The notes: a model not told the origin generated them from the sequence alone. A stretch of 64,000 nucleotides of DNA from Occultella glacieicola (GCF_004353825.1 NZ_SMNA01000001.1:1-64000); one strand, 5' to 3'; positions 1-8,427 are shown, counted from the first letter of the stretch. A program made the numbers and translations.

Positions 1-1308
1 ACGCCCGACCGCACCGAGCCCGGCTCCGGGCCCGCCTCCGGACCCGGGGCGCCCGCCGAGGCCGGCCGGCCCCCGGTTCCGGCCGACGCCCAGCCCGGGG
101 CCGGGACGACCCCGGCGACCCCCGGCGCGGTGAGTGGCTCGGCCGACGACGCCGTCGCAGGCCCTGCCGGCGGCAGGACGGGAGTTCTCGACAGTGCTGA
201 CAGGGTCGACGGAGCCGCCACGGTCGCCGCGAGCGTCGGCGTTGGCCGCGCGACAGGACCCGACGGCGCACCCTCCACCGCGGGAGCGCTCGCCCTCGCG
301 GGATCGGCAGCGGGAGGCGCGCCGTCCGCGCCCGCCGCGGGTGCCGCCGGCCTGACGCCGGGCGGCACCGGTGCGCAAGCCACTACCACCGGCTCGCCGG
401 CCGCCGCCACGGGCGCGGTCACCGGAGCGTCCGACGCTGCCGGAGTTCCCGGCGAGACCGGCGAGACCGGCACGGTTGGCACGGTTGGCACCACCGGCAC
501 CGCCGGCAGGGCTGGCATGGCTGGCACCGCCGGCATGGCAGACATGGCGGGTACGGCAGGAATGGCAGGTATGGCGGACCCGGTCGACGTGGTGGCACCG
601 ACCGGTGCCACCGCGCGCGCTTCGGCCCCGACGGCTGGCGGGTTCGGCCTGCCGTCCGCGACCCAGGCGGCAGCAGCGGCCACCGGCGCCTTCGCCGACG
701 GCACCGGACCCGCACCCACGCCCGGACCCACGGCGGACCCGGGAACGGCCCCCGCCCTGGTCACGCCCCTGACCGCACCGGCGCCGCACGTACCCGTGAC
801 CACGACGGCGCACCCCGCCGTCGGGCCTTCCACGACACCGTGGCCGGCCGCCGCGCAACTGCTCGACGGCCTGCTCACCCTGCGGTCGACACCGGCAGGG
901 CAGCACACCCTGACGATCAACATCGCGCCGGATCATCTCGGACCGATCGCCGTGCGGGCCCACATCACCGCCGAGGGCATCCGGATCGAGCTGCAGACCC
1001 CGGACGCCGGCCGGGAGGCCCTCCGGGCGATCCTGCCGGACCTGCGCCGGGACCTGGCCGCCGGCGGACTGAACGCCACGCTCGACCTCGACGCCGGGCC
1101 CCGGGACCACCCGGGGGACGGCGCCCGGGCCGGTGCCGATCCCGACGACGCCCAGCGCGGCGGACGCGGTCCGGGCGAGGCCCCGGCCCACCGCGCCGAG
1201 CACCCTGCCAACAGTGCCGAGCGGGCCGACCGGGCCCTGCACCGTCCGGGGGTGGGCCGGGCGACCGGTCGCCCCGGCGGCGGTGCCGCCCTCGACGTCC
1301 TGCTCTGA
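1..1308 (+). CDS. fliK: Flagellar hook-length control protein FliK (5' end cut by window)
   Basis: The frame is open from base 1, so the true start lies outside the window; a GTG at 130 is only the first internal start. The last ~130 codons form the conserved FliK C-terminal (Flg_hook) domain, with LTINIAPDHLGPIAVRA at bases 910-960 and LDLDAG near 1085. This domain contacts FlhB to switch export from rod/hook to filament substrates. Everything before it is low-complexity Ala/Gly/Pro/Thr, as expected for the FliK molecular ruler, including a glycine-triplet tract at 451-585. The C-terminus is rich in Asp, Gly and Arg. The gene ends 16 bp before flgD, whose ribosome binding site lies in the gap. 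Identity rests on the C-terminal domain and on position before flgD and flgE. Confidence 0.85.
   Translation, partial: TPDRTEPGSGPASGPGAPAEAGRPPVPADAQPGAGTTPATPGAVSGSADDAVAGPAGGRTGVLDSADRVDGAATVAASVGVGRATGPDGAPSTAGALALAGSAAGGAPSAPAAGAAGLTPGGTGAQATTTGSPAAATGAVTGASDAAGVPGETGETGTVGTVGTTGTAGRAGMAGTAGMADMAGTAGMAGMADPVDVVAPTGATARASAPTAGGFGLPSATQAAAAATGAFADGTGPAPTPGPTADPGTAPALVTPLTAPAPHVPVTTTAHPAVGPSTTPWPAAAQLLDGLLTLRSTPAGQHTLTINIAPDHLGPIAVRAHITAEGIRIELQTPDAGREALRAILPDLRRDLAAGGLNATLDLDAGPRDHPGDGARAGADPDDAQRGGRGPGEAPAHRAEHPANSAERADRALHRPGVGRATGRPGGGAALDVLL
451..585 (+). repeat. 9-bp-periodic tandem repeat inside fliK (Gly-x-x triplets)
   Basis: The DNA runs in near-repeats of about 9 bp (ggcgagacc, ggcacggtt, ggcaccgcc, ggcatggct). 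They encode Gly-Glu-Thr, Gly-Thr-Val and later Gly-Met-Ala-type triplets, a collagen-like pattern in the ruler part of FliK. Copy-number change in units of 9 bp would keep the frame and alter ruler length. Confidence 0.7.
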
Positions 1309-1324
1309 ACTCCAAGGAGACCCC

Positions 1325-1753
1325 ATGCCCATCCCACCGGTCGGTGCCAGCACCGTCACGCAGCAGCCGGCCACCCCGGCCCCGCCGAAGCAGACCCTCG
1401 ACTCCGAGGTGTTCCTGGAGCTGTTGGTCACCCAGCTGCGCAACCAGGACCCGTCGTCGCCGATGGACACCACCCAGATGATCGCCCAGACCACCCAGTT
1501 GGCCAGCATGGAGCAACTCACCTCGCTGGCCCGCCTGACCGAGGAGTCGTTCTCCCTGCAGATGCGTTCCGCGGCCGCGGACCTCCTCGGCCGGGAGGTC
1601 AGCTACCTCGACGCCGACGGCGCGACCCACACCGGGATCGCGAGCGCCGTCTCCTACGCCGACCAGGTGCCGACGGTGACCGTCGGCACCGAACGCGTGA
1701 CCCTCGACGCCATCAGCGGCATCGACGCCGGCACCGCCCCGGCCGCCTCCTGA
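1325..1753 (+). CDS. flgD: Flagellar hook capping protein FlgD
   Basis: 142 aa from ATG 1325, which has AAGGAG at 1314-1319 five bases upstream; the frame is open further upstream but that part is a shadow of fliK. The N-terminal signature FLELLVTQLRNQDPSSPMD, followed by a Gln/Thr/Met-rich helix, is the conserved FlgD export and cap segment. The protein is short compared with about 230 aa in enterobacteria and keeps only a compact C-terminal beta domain, as is common in Gram-positive relatives. FlgD sits at the tip of the growing hook and promotes FlgE polymerisation. It lies between fliK and flgE with short gaps. Confidence 0.93.
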   Translation: MPIPPVGASTVTQQPATPAPPKQTLDSEVFLELLVTQLRNQDPSSPMDTTQMIAQTTQLASMEQLTSLARLTEESFSLQMRSAAADLLGREVSYLDADGATHTGIASAVSYADQVPTVTVGTERVTLDAISGIDAGTAPAAS

Positions 1754-1785
1754 CCACCACCTCACCGACCCTGAAAGGCAGACCC

Positions 1786-2961
1786 ATGCTGCGCTCACTC
1801 ACCTCCGGAATCACCGGGCTGCGCGCCCACCAGCAGATGCTGGACGTCACCGGCAACAACATCGCGAACGTGAACACCACCGGCTTCAAGGCCGGCACGA
1901 TCCGGTTCCAGGACACGCTGTCCCAGATGGTCCAGAACTCGGCCGGGCCGCAGGCCGGGGCCGGGGGCACGAACCCCGCGCAGATCGGGCTCGGCGTGCA
2001 GGTGGCCGGGATCTCGACCACTTTCACCCAGGGTGCGGCCCAGTCCACCGGGCGCGCCTCGGACATGATGATCGCCGGCGACGGGTTCTTCGTGGTCCGC
2101 AAGGGCAACGAGACCCTGTACACCCGGGCCGGTGCGTTCGACTTCGACGGCGCGGGCCGGCTGGTCACCACGGACGGCTCGTTCGTGCGCGGCTGGGCCG
2201 CCGTGAACGGCCAGGTCAACCCGACCGGCCCGCTCACCGACATCACGCTCCCGGTCGGCGCCCTCGCCGCCGCCGAGGCCACCACCTCGGCCACCGTCGG
2301 CGGGAACCTCCCGTCCGACGCCGAGGACGGGACCGAGCTGGTCCGTGACGTCGAGGTGTACGACGCCCTCGGCGGCACCCGCCGGCTGTCCTTGACGTTC
2401 CAGTTCACCACCGCCGGCGGCTGGACCGTCGCCGGCTCCGACGGCACCGACACCACACCCGCGCAGGCCCTGACGTTCACCGACGGCCGCCTCACCGGCG
2501 GCGGCACCCTCACCGTCGGCGGCGTCTCCGTCGACCTGGCCGCCGTCACCGGCTACGCCGAGCTCAACTCCGTCGAGGTCACCGACGTCGACGGTCGCGG
2601 CGTCGGCGAGCTCGAGTCGTTCACGCTGTCCCCCGACGGCACCCTGGTCGGGTCTTTCTCGAACGGGGTCAAGGAGGCCATCGGCCGCATCGCGCTCGCC
2701 GGCTTTACGAACCCGGCCGGCCTGGAGAAGGCCGGCGGCTCGCTCTACCGGGCCTCGGCCAACTCCGGTGCCGCCGAGGTGGGGACCGCGGCGTCGAACG
2801 GCCTCGGCCAGCTCATCGGCGGTGCGGTGGAGATGTCCAACGTGGACCTGTCGCAGGAGTTCACGAACCTGATCGTGGCCCAGCGCGGCTTCCAGGCGAA
2901 CTCCCGGATCATCACCACCTCCGACCAGGTCCTTGAGGAACTGGTCAACCTCAAGCGCTGA
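1786..2961 (+). CDS. flgE: Flagellar hook protein FlgE
   Basis: 391 aa. It opens with the rod/hook/filament N-terminal signature (SGITGLRAHQQMLDVTGNNI, then ANVNTTGFK) and ends with the matching C-terminal helix (SNVDLSQEFTNLIVAQRGFQ, then ANSRIITTSDQVLEELVNLK), the coiled-coil pair that builds the hook tube. The middle holds variable surface domains rich in Gly/Thr. The ATG at 1786 follows a GAAAGG Shine-Dalgarno about ten bases upstream. It forms the flexible joint between basal body and filament. A 290-bp gap with a large palindrome follows, the biggest break inside the flagellar cluster. Confidence 0.96.
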   Translation: MLRSLTSGITGLRAHQQMLDVTGNNIANVNTTGFKAGTIRFQDTLSQMVQNSAGPQAGAGGTNPAQIGLGVQVAGISTTFTQGAAQSTGRASDMMIAGDGFFVVRKGNETLYTRAGAFDFDGAGRLVTTDGSFVRGWAAVNGQVNPTGPLTDITLPVGALAAAEATTSATVGGNLPSDAEDGTELVRDVEVYDALGGTRRLSLTFQFTTAGGWTVAGSDGTDTTPAQALTFTDGRLTGGGTLTVGGVSVDLAAVTGYAELNSVEVTDVDGRGVGELESFTLSPDGTLVGSFSNGVKEAIGRIALAGFTNPAGLEKAGGSLYRASANSGAAEVGTAASNGLGQLIGGAVEMSNVDLSQEFTNLIVAQRGFQANSRIITTSDQVLEELVNLKR

Positions 2962-3251
2962 TTCGTCGGCAGGTCCCCCTCGGCTGAGCGGGCAACGGGT
3001 CGCATCCGGGACGAAGGTCAGTGGCCACCCGCGGGACGCCGATCCCGCGGCCGGCATCGGCCACGGCCCGCGGTGAGATCGGACCTGCGGCCCTGAGATC
3101 GCCGCTCGCGAGCGGCGATCTCAGGGCGGAAGGTGCTATCTCGAGGGTTGGGGTGATGTGCGAGCGACCGGCCTTACCCGACCGGCTCACCGGCCGACAG
3201 TGCAGTGCGAGGCCCGATCGGGCCCTTGCCCGCACCTAGAACGAGCCCACC
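2962..3251. other. Intergenic region flgE-flbD
   Basis: 290 bp with no convincing gene. Short open frames exist on both strands but they cross the 36-bp palindrome and read nearly the same peptide either way, the signature of an inverted repeat rather than coding sequence. A candidate terminator or REP-like element is listed separately. A promoter for flbD-motAB probably lies between the palindrome and 3252; I cannot assign its boxes with confidence. Confidence 0.6.
3091..3126. terminator. 36-bp perfect palindrome after flgE
   Basis: Two 18-bp arms, CCCTGAGATCGCCGCTCG and its exact reverse complement, meet with no spacer. As RNA this is a very stable hairpin 129 bp after the flgE stop. There is no T-run on either side, so it could be an actinobacterial-style tail-less terminator, an RNA processing or stability element, or a REP-like mobile palindrome. 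Confidence 0.55.
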
Positions 3252-3572
3252 ATGATCCTCCTCACCCGCCTCAACGGCGCCCGCTTCGCCATCAACCCGG
3301 ACCTGGTCGAACGCATGCATGCCACGCCGGACACCACGCTCATCCTCGTGGACGGCTCCAAGCATGTGGTCGCCGAGCCCCTCGACGTGGTACTGGACCG
3401 GATCATCGACTTCCGGGCCGCGGTCGTCTCCCGCGCCCGGGACCTTCCCCTCACCAGCGACCGGACCCAACTCGGTCTGGTGCCACTACCGTCCGCAGCC
3501 GCCGACCCGACAGCCCCGGTGCCGCTGCGGTCGCGAAAGAAGGAGGATCCGACGTGGACCCCGCAACGCTGA
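3252..3572 (+). CDS. flbD: Flagellar FlbD-family protein
   Basis: 106 aa. The first ~65 residues match the small Gram-positive/spirochaete FlbD family: MILLTRLNGARFAINPDLVE, then ATPDTTLILVDGSKHVV and a helical DVVLDRIIDFRAAV. FlbD proteins of this type sit between flgE and motA in many flagellar operons; their molecular role is unsettled, and they are unrelated to Caulobacter regulator FlbD. The last ~40 residues are Pro/Arg-rich and overlap the start of motA by 19 bp, so that end also carries the motA ribosome binding site. Confidence 0.85.
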   Translation: MILLTRLNGARFAINPDLVERMHATPDTTLILVDGSKHVVAEPLDVVLDRIIDFRAAVVSRARDLPLTSDRTQLGLVPLPSAAADPTAPVPLRSRKKEDPTWTPQR

Positions 3573-4327
3573 TCGGCATCCTCCTCGCGTTCGGTGCCCT
3601 GCTGGGCATGGTCACGCTGGAGGGTGCGAGCCTCACGTCGCTGCTGCTGCCCGCACCGATCCTGCTCGTGGTCGGCGCCACCATCATGGTCACGATCGCC
3701 GGAGGCACGCTCGCGGACACCGGCCGCGCCGCGAAGGGTGCGGTACGCGCGATCCGGGGCAAGCCCGTGCCGCCCAACCGGACGATCACGACACTGGTGG
3801 AACTGTCCGAGAAGGCCCGCAACGACGGGCTGCTCTCCATGGAGAGCATGCTCGAGGAGGTGGATGACCCATTCCTGCGGGAGGCGTTCCAGGCCATCGT
3901 GGACGGTATGGACTCCGAGGAGCTGCGGCAACTGCTCGAGGACAAGCTGGACACGAAGTCCGGGCGGGACCGGCAGGTCGCCAAGTTCTACTCCGACATG
4001 GGCGGGTACGCCCCCACCATCGGCATCGTCGGCACCGTGGTCTCCCTGGTGCACGTGCTGGAGTACCTCTCCGAGCCAGCCACGCTCGGCCCGTCGATCG
4101 CGGCGGCGTTCGTGGCGACCCTCTGGGGCGTGATGACCGCGAACTTCCTCTGGCTGCCGATCTCGAACCGGCTCAAGCGGCTGTCCGACCTCGAGTGCGA
4201 CCGGATGACCCTGGTCATCGAGGGTGCCCTCGCCGTGCAGGGCGGCCTTCAGACCCGCGCCCTGGACGAACGCCTGCGCGCACTCGTACCGGACGACCTC
4301 CCGCAGCAGAAGGAGAAGGCGGCATGA
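3554..4327 (+). CDS. motA: Flagellar motor stator protein MotA
   Basis: 257 aa from GTG 3554, chosen because AAGGAGG ends seven bases before it and because homology begins with MDPATLIGILLAFGALLG. The protein has two N-terminal transmembrane helices, a cytoplasmic loop carrying the torque-generating charged region (LSEKARNDGLLSMESMLEEV through DRQVAKFYSDMG) and two C-terminal helices with the conserved PTIGIVGTVVSLVHVLEYL and PSIAAAFVATLWGVMTANFL. With MotB it forms the ion-conducting stator. It overlaps flbD upstream and motB downstream (ATGA). Confidence 0.96.
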   Translation: MDPATLIGILLAFGALLGMVTLEGASLTSLLLPAPILLVVGATIMVTIAGGTLADTGRAAKGAVRAIRGKPVPPNRTITTLVELSEKARNDGLLSMESMLEEVDDPFLREAFQAIVDGMDSEELRQLLEDKLDTKSGRDRQVAKFYSDMGGYAPTIGIVGTVVSLVHVLEYLSEPATLGPSIAAAFVATLWGVMTANFLWLPISNRLKRLSDLECDRMTLVIEGALAVQGGLQTRALDERLRALVPDDLPQQKEKAA

Positions 4328-5142
4328 GTCGCGCCGGCACAACTCGTTCCCGCCGGGTCCACGCCGCCCACAGCGAGGAGGGCGGCGACGAACGCTGGCT
4401 GGTCTCCTACTCGGACATGATCACGGTCCTGATGGCGCTGTTCATCGTGATGTTCGCGATCTCCAGCGTGGACCAGGGCAAGTACGACGAGCTGCGCAAC
4501 GCACTCTCCACGGGCTTCGGACAGACCGATCTCGGCCGGGTCGACATCACCGAGGGCGTGGTGGTCCCGCCCGAGGAGATGCCCGGCCCGGCGGCCACCC
4601 CGCAGCCCGAGACCGACGCCGACCGGGCCGCGGTGGAACTGGCCTCGCTGGAGCAGCTCCGCGACCACGTCGCGGCCGCGCTCGCAGCCGACGGGCTGGC
4701 GGGAGCGGCCCGCCTCACCCTGGACGAGCGGGGTCTGACCATCGGGCTGGTCACCTCCGAGATGTTCTTCGAACCCAACCGGGCCGAGCTCACCAGCCGC
4801 GCGGTGCAGGTCCTCGACGCGGTCACCCCGGTCGTGGTGGCCTCCCGATACGCCGTCTCCGTGGAGGGGCACGCCGACCACCGCACCGGCACCTACCCGT
4901 TCCCGACGAACTGGGAGCTCTCCTCCGGCCGCGCCACCCAGGTGGTCCGGCACATGATCGCCACCGGCGGCATCGGCCCGGAGCGGATCGCGGCCGTCGG
5001 GTTCGGCGACTCCCGTCCCCTGGCGGACGGCTCCGCCCCTGACGCCCTGGCGATGAACCGTCGGGTCGACATCGTGGTCCTCTCGGACGCGCCGGAGTCC
5101 GTGCGAGCGTTGCTGCCCCAGTTGCTGTCAGAGGGCACCTGA
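4324..5142 (+). CDS. motB: Flagellar motor stator protein MotB
   Basis: 272 aa; the ATG overlaps the motA stop by 4 bp. A short basic N-terminus leads into the single transmembrane segment SYSDMITVLMALFIVMFAIS, where Asp31 is the essential proton- or ion-binding residue. The C-terminal OmpA-like peptidoglycan-binding domain (about residues 160-262) shows VEGHADHRTG, NWELSSGRATQVVRHM and GFGDSRPLADGSAPDALAMN, then RRVDIVV. It anchors the stator to the cell wall. Ion specificity (H+ or Na+) cannot be settled from this sequence. Confidence 0.96.
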   Translation: MSRAGTTRSRRVHAAHSEEGGDERWLVSYSDMITVLMALFIVMFAISSVDQGKYDELRNALSTGFGQTDLGRVDITEGVVVPPEEMPGPAATPQPETDADRAAVELASLEQLRDHVAAALAADGLAGAARLTLDERGLTIGLVTSEMFFEPNRAELTSRAVQVLDAVTPVVVASRYAVSVEGHADHRTGTYPFPTNWELSSGRATQVVRHMIATGGIGPERIAAVGFGDSRPLADGSAPDALAMNRRVDIVVLSDAPESVRALLPQLLSEGT

Positions 5143-5206
5143 CCATCCACCAACGTCTAGACACGAATCGCTTACATCGGGGGCGCCGGCGACGACAGTC
5201 AGCGGT

Positions 5207-6112
5207 GTGACGGTCGCAGACACGCGCGCAGGCGCTCCATCCCCCGCACCAGGTGATCCCGTGGTGTATGACTTCCGTCGACCCACGGCGCTGGCCAGGG
5301 AGCAGTCGCGGATCCTGGAGCTCGCGTTCGAGACGTTCGCCCGGCAGTGGGGGACGCAGCTGACCGCCAAGGTTCGGGTGCGCTCCCGCGTCGAACTCGA
5401 CCAGGTCCGGCTGCAGACCTACGACGACTACACCGCCGGCCTGCCCACGCTCACCACGATGGTGCTCCTGGAACTGCCCGGCGAGTCCCCGCGGGCGGTG
5501 ATCCAGTTCCCGGTCGGTGCCGCGCTCACCTGGATCGGGCACATGCTCGGTGCCACCGCGGAGCAGGCGCCCGACGCCGACCGGGAACTGACCGTCCTGG
5601 AACAGAACCTCGTCCGCCGGCTGATGAGTGACGCCGTCGAGGACCTGCGGTACTCCCTCGGCGAACTGCTGGGGGTCGCCCCGGAGGTGCGCTCGCTGCG
5701 CTTCAACGCCCAGTTCGCGCAGGCCGCCGGGCCGAACGAACCGATGGTCGTGGCCGCGTTCACGGTGACGTTCGGCGAACGCAGCGTCACCGCCACCCTG
5801 GCGCTGCCCTCCGTCACCCTGCTCCCCCAGCTCGGCGGAACGGTCCCGACCACCGGGGGCCCCGCCGCGGATCTGATCGCCGGGGCCCTGGAACTGGTGC
5901 CCCTGGGGGTGTCCGTGCGGCTCGCCCCGGTCCCGGTCCGGCCCGCGCAGATCCTCGACCTCGCGATCGGCGACCTGATCACCATCCCTCACCCACGAAC
6001 GCGGCCGCTCGACGTCGCCGTCGACGACCGGGTGCTCGCCACCGCCGCCGTCGGGTCCACCGGTTCCCGGTTGGCCTGCGTCATCGTCACCACCGAGGAG
6101 TCCAACCGATGA
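5207..6112 (+). CDS. fliM: Flagellar motor switch protein FliM
   Basis: 301 aa from GTG 5207. The N-terminal YDFRRPTALAREQSRILELA is the FliM signature preceding the CheC-like middle domain; LTTMVLLELPGESPRAVIQF and LTVLEQNLVRRLMSDAVEDL lie within that domain. The C-terminus (LELVPLGVSVRLAPVPVRPA and onward) is the SpoA-like surface-presentation domain shared with FliN. FliM binds CheY-P and sets rotation direction. The 64-bp gap after motB contains no fliL, the gene found here in many operons. The stop overlaps the fliN start (ATGA). Confidence 0.93.
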   Translation: MTVADTRAGAPSPAPGDPVVYDFRRPTALAREQSRILELAFETFARQWGTQLTAKVRVRSRVELDQVRLQTYDDYTAGLPTLTTMVLLELPGESPRAVIQFPVGAALTWIGHMLGATAEQAPDADRELTVLEQNLVRRLMSDAVEDLRYSLGELLGVAPEVRSLRFNAQFAQAAGPNEPMVVAAFTVTFGERSVTATLALPSVTLLPQLGGTVPTTGGPAADLIAGALELVPLGVSVRLAPVPVRPAQILDLAIGDLITIPHPRTRPLDVAVDDRVLATAAVGSTGSRLACVIVTTEESNR

Positions 6113-6789
6113 GCACCACCACCGCCCCCTCCGCCACCCTCGACGCCGCCTCGGCGCTCACCGCGCTGATGCCGATGCCCGTCTCCGGGGTCCAGATCCG
6201 GCCGGACGACCTCGCCGCCGACGGCGCTGCCACCGCCTTCCTGGCCTCGTTCGTGGGCGCGACCTCCGCGGAGGTGGCGCTCGCGCTCACAGATGACCTG
6301 CCGACCGACGGTCTGGTCTCCGGCGCGGACGTGCTGCGGCCCGCCCTGGAGGCGGCCACCGCCGCCCTCGGCTCCGGGATCCTCTCGGACATCACCGAGG
6401 GTGACGCCGGCGATCTGCTCGCCGCCTCCGACGTCGCGGTCTACGACCTGAACGCCCCGGACGGCCGGACCCTCGGCTGGTTCGCGATCCGGCTCCGCCC
6501 GAACGCGAACCCGGGTGGCCGGGCCACGGGCGCGTCCCGCACCGGCCGGATCAGCCGGATCAACGACGTGGAGATGACCCTCACGGTGGAGATCGGCCGC
6601 ACCCGGATGAGCGTGCGGGACGTGCTGGACCTGGAGCCCGGCGGCGTAGTCGAGCTCGACCGGTCCGCCGGTGCCCCGGCCGACCTGCTCCTCAACGGCC
6701 GGCTGATCGCGCACGGCGAGGTGGTCGTCGTGGACCAGGACTACGCGATCCGCGTCACTCAGATCCTGGACGCGACCGAGGCCGACTGA
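6109..6789 (+). CDS. fliN: Flagellar motor switch protein FliN (FliY-like, two-domain)
   Basis: 226 aa, much longer than the ~135 aa of enterobacterial FliN. Residues about 20-135 look like a degenerate CheC-type domain, and residues about 145-226 form the SpoA domain (ISRINDVEMTLTVEIGRTRM, then SVRDVLDLEPGGVVELDRSA, ending LIAHGEVVVVDQDYAIRVTQ). The architecture resembles FliY of Gram-positive bacteria, but I do not see the CheC phosphatase Glu/Asn pair clearly, so CheY-P phosphatase activity is doubtful. It forms the lower C-ring. It overlaps fliM by 4 bp and fliO by 1 bp. Confidence 0.9.
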   Translation: MSTTTAPSATLDAASALTALMPMPVSGVQIRPDDLAADGAATAFLASFVGATSAEVALALTDDLPTDGLVSGADVLRPALEAATAALGSGILSDITEGDAGDLLAASDVAVYDLNAPDGRTLGWFAIRLRPNANPGGRATGASRTGRISRINDVEMTLTVEIGRTRMSVRDVLDLEPGGVVELDRSAGAPADLLLNGRLIAHGEVVVVDQDYAIRVTQILDATEAD

Positions 6790-7250
6790 TGGACACCCTC
6801 CTGCTGGCGCTGCGGGTGGCGCTCTCGCTGGCGTGCGTGCTCGCTCTGATGTGGTTCGCGCAGCGCCGCCTCGGCCGCGCCCGGACCCGGCGCCGCGGCG
6901 AACTGGACGTGGTGGCTCGCCAGAACCTGGGCGGGAAGGCCCAGGTCGTCCTGCTGGAGACCGCCGGCAGCCGGTTCCTGCTCGGCGTGACCGAGCACCA
7001 GGTCACCGTCCTGCACACCGTGGACGCCCCCGCCGCCGCGACCGTGCCCAGCCAGCCCACCTTCGAGGCCTCCCTGGCCCGCGCCACGGACGACACCGGC
7101 GGTGCCGGCGGTGCCGATGGTGACCGGCCCACGCTGCTCCCGGTGAACGCCCTCGAGCCGCCGACGGGCTGGGCGGCGGGCTCCCTGTTCGACGTCGGCA
7201 CCTGGAAGGCGGCCGCCGCGGCGGTCACCGGTAGGAACCGGGCCGCGTGA
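6789..7250 (+). CDS. fliO: Flagellar biosynthetic protein FliO
   Basis: 153 aa. One N-terminal transmembrane helix (LLLALRVALSLACVLALMWF) is followed by the FliO cytoplasmic domain with LDVVARQNLGGKAQVVLLET and FLLGVTEHQVTVLHTV. FliO is a poorly conserved chaperone for FliP insertion in the export gate. Assignment rests on this topology plus its slot directly before fliP. The start overlaps the fliN stop (TGATG) and its end overlaps the fliP start. Confidence 0.88.
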   Translation: MDTLLLALRVALSLACVLALMWFAQRRLGRARTRRRGELDVVARQNLGGKAQVVLLETAGSRFLLGVTEHQVTVLHTVDAPAAATVPSQPTFEASLARATDDTGGAGGADGDRPTLLPVNALEPPTGWAAGSLFDVGTWKAAAAAVTGRNRAA

Positions 7251-8149
7251 GCACCCTCGCCATCGACACTGCCGACGCCTTCGGCCGGGTGCCCGCCGCC
7301 GCCCGGGTGCGCCGGATCGTCCTGACCCTGCTCGCCGTCGTCACCCTGACGGTGCTCGTCGGCATCCTGTTCTCCGGGTCCGCACACGCCGACACCGTCG
7401 ATCCCACCGACCCGAGCACGCCCACGGTGCCCACGGGCCCCACCGGTCCGACCGGCCCCGACGACACCGCCGATCCGGCGGGCGGCGTGTCGGTCTCCAT
7501 CAACGGCCCGAACGGCGCGCCGAACAGCGCGATCGTCACCCTGCTCGCGGTCACGGTGTTGGCCGTCGCGCCGTCGCTGCTGCTCATGATGACGGCGTTC
7601 ACGAAGATCTTCGTGGTGCTGGCGATGACCCGGAACGCGCTCGGGCTGACCACGGTGCCGCCGAACCAGGTGCTCGCCGGGCTCGCCCTGTTCCTCTCGC
7701 TGTTCATCATGGCGCCGGTGCTGAGCGAGATCAACGACGTCGCCCTGCAGCCCTATCTGGCCGGGGACATCCTGGTCAGCGACGCCTTCGACCTCGGCTC
7801 CGGACCGCTGCGCGAGTTCATGCTCGCCCACACCCGTGAGGAGGACCTGGCGCTGATGACCCGGGCCGCCGGCACGGAGAACCCCGAGAGCACCGCCATG
7901 GTGCCGCTCACCACCCTCGTGCCCGCGTTCATGATCTCCGAGCTCCGGGCCGCGTTCATCATCGCGTTCGTCATCTTCGTGCCGTTCCTGATCATCGACC
8001 TGGTCACCTCCGCGGCCCTGATGAGCATGGGCATGATGATGCTGCCGCCGGTCATGATCTCGCTGCCGTTCAAACTGCTGCTGTTCATCCTCGTCGACGG
8101 TTGGGGACTGATCGTCACGGCCCTGGTCTCCTCCTACCAGGTGACCTGA
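7247..8149 (+). CDS. fliP: Flagellar type III export gate protein FliP
   Basis: 300 aa from GTG 7247 (GTGA overlap with fliO). A cleavable-looking signal segment (residues about 24-48, ending SGSAHA) and a Pro/Thr linker precede the conserved body. FliP signatures are LLLMMTAFTKIFVVLAMTRN, PPNQVLAGLALFLSLFIMAP and MTRAAG, and the C-terminal helices are FMISELRAAFIIAFVIFVPF, LIIDLVTSAALMSMGMMMLP and LILVDGW. It assembles with FliQ and FliR into the export channel. The Thr-Gly-Pro repeat after the signal peptide is an unusual insert. Confidence 0.96.
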   Translation: MSTLAIDTADAFGRVPAAARVRRIVLTLLAVVTLTVLVGILFSGSAHADTVDPTDPSTPTVPTGPTGPTGPDDTADPAGGVSVSINGPNGAPNSAIVTLLAVTVLAVAPSLLLMMTAFTKIFVVLAMTRNALGLTTVPPNQVLAGLALFLSLFIMAPVLSEINDVALQPYLAGDILVSDAFDLGSGPLREFMLAHTREEDLALMTRAAGTENPESTAMVPLTTLVPAFMISELRAAFIIAFVIFVPFLIIDLVTSAALMSMGMMMLPPVMISLPFKLLLFILVDGWGLIVTALVSSYQVT

Positions 8150-8150
8150 C

Positions 8151-8426
8151 GTGGATACCTCGGCCGTCCTGGACATCGCGGTGGACGCTCTCGTCCTCGC
8201 CGCGAAGTTGTGCCTTCCGATCCTGGTCACCGCCCTGGTCGTCGGGTTCGGGATCTCCCTGCTGCAGTCGATGACCCAGATCCAGGAGATCACCCTCTCG
8301 TTCGTGCCGAAGGCCGCTGCCGTGGCCGTCGCCCTGCTCATCAGCGGGCACTGGATGATCTCCGAGCTGACCAGCTTCACCACCGGCCTGTTCGACGCCA
8401 TCCCCGGCCTTCTGGGCGGGGGCTGA
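8151..8426 (+). CDS. fliQ: Flagellar export gate protein FliQ
   Basis: 91 aa, the normal family length, starting at GTG one base after the fliP stop. It has two transmembrane helices with the family signatures LPILVTALVVGFGISLLQSM, TQIQEITLSFVPKA and ISGHWMISELTSF. FliQ packs around the FliP-FliR helix at the base of the export gate. Two bases separate it from fliR, and fliP-fliQ-fliR keep the universal gene order. Confidence 0.95.
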   Translation: MDTSAVLDIAVDALVLAAKLCLPILVTALVVGFGISLLQSMTQIQEITLSFVPKAAAVAVALLISGHWMISELTSFTTGLFDAIPGLLGGG

Positions 8427-8427
8427 C

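Noticed and set aside
2951-3239. Two opposing small frames in the flgE-flbD gap
   Set aside because: Both translate the arms of the 36-bp palindrome into nearly the same peptide; this is repeat structure, not coding.
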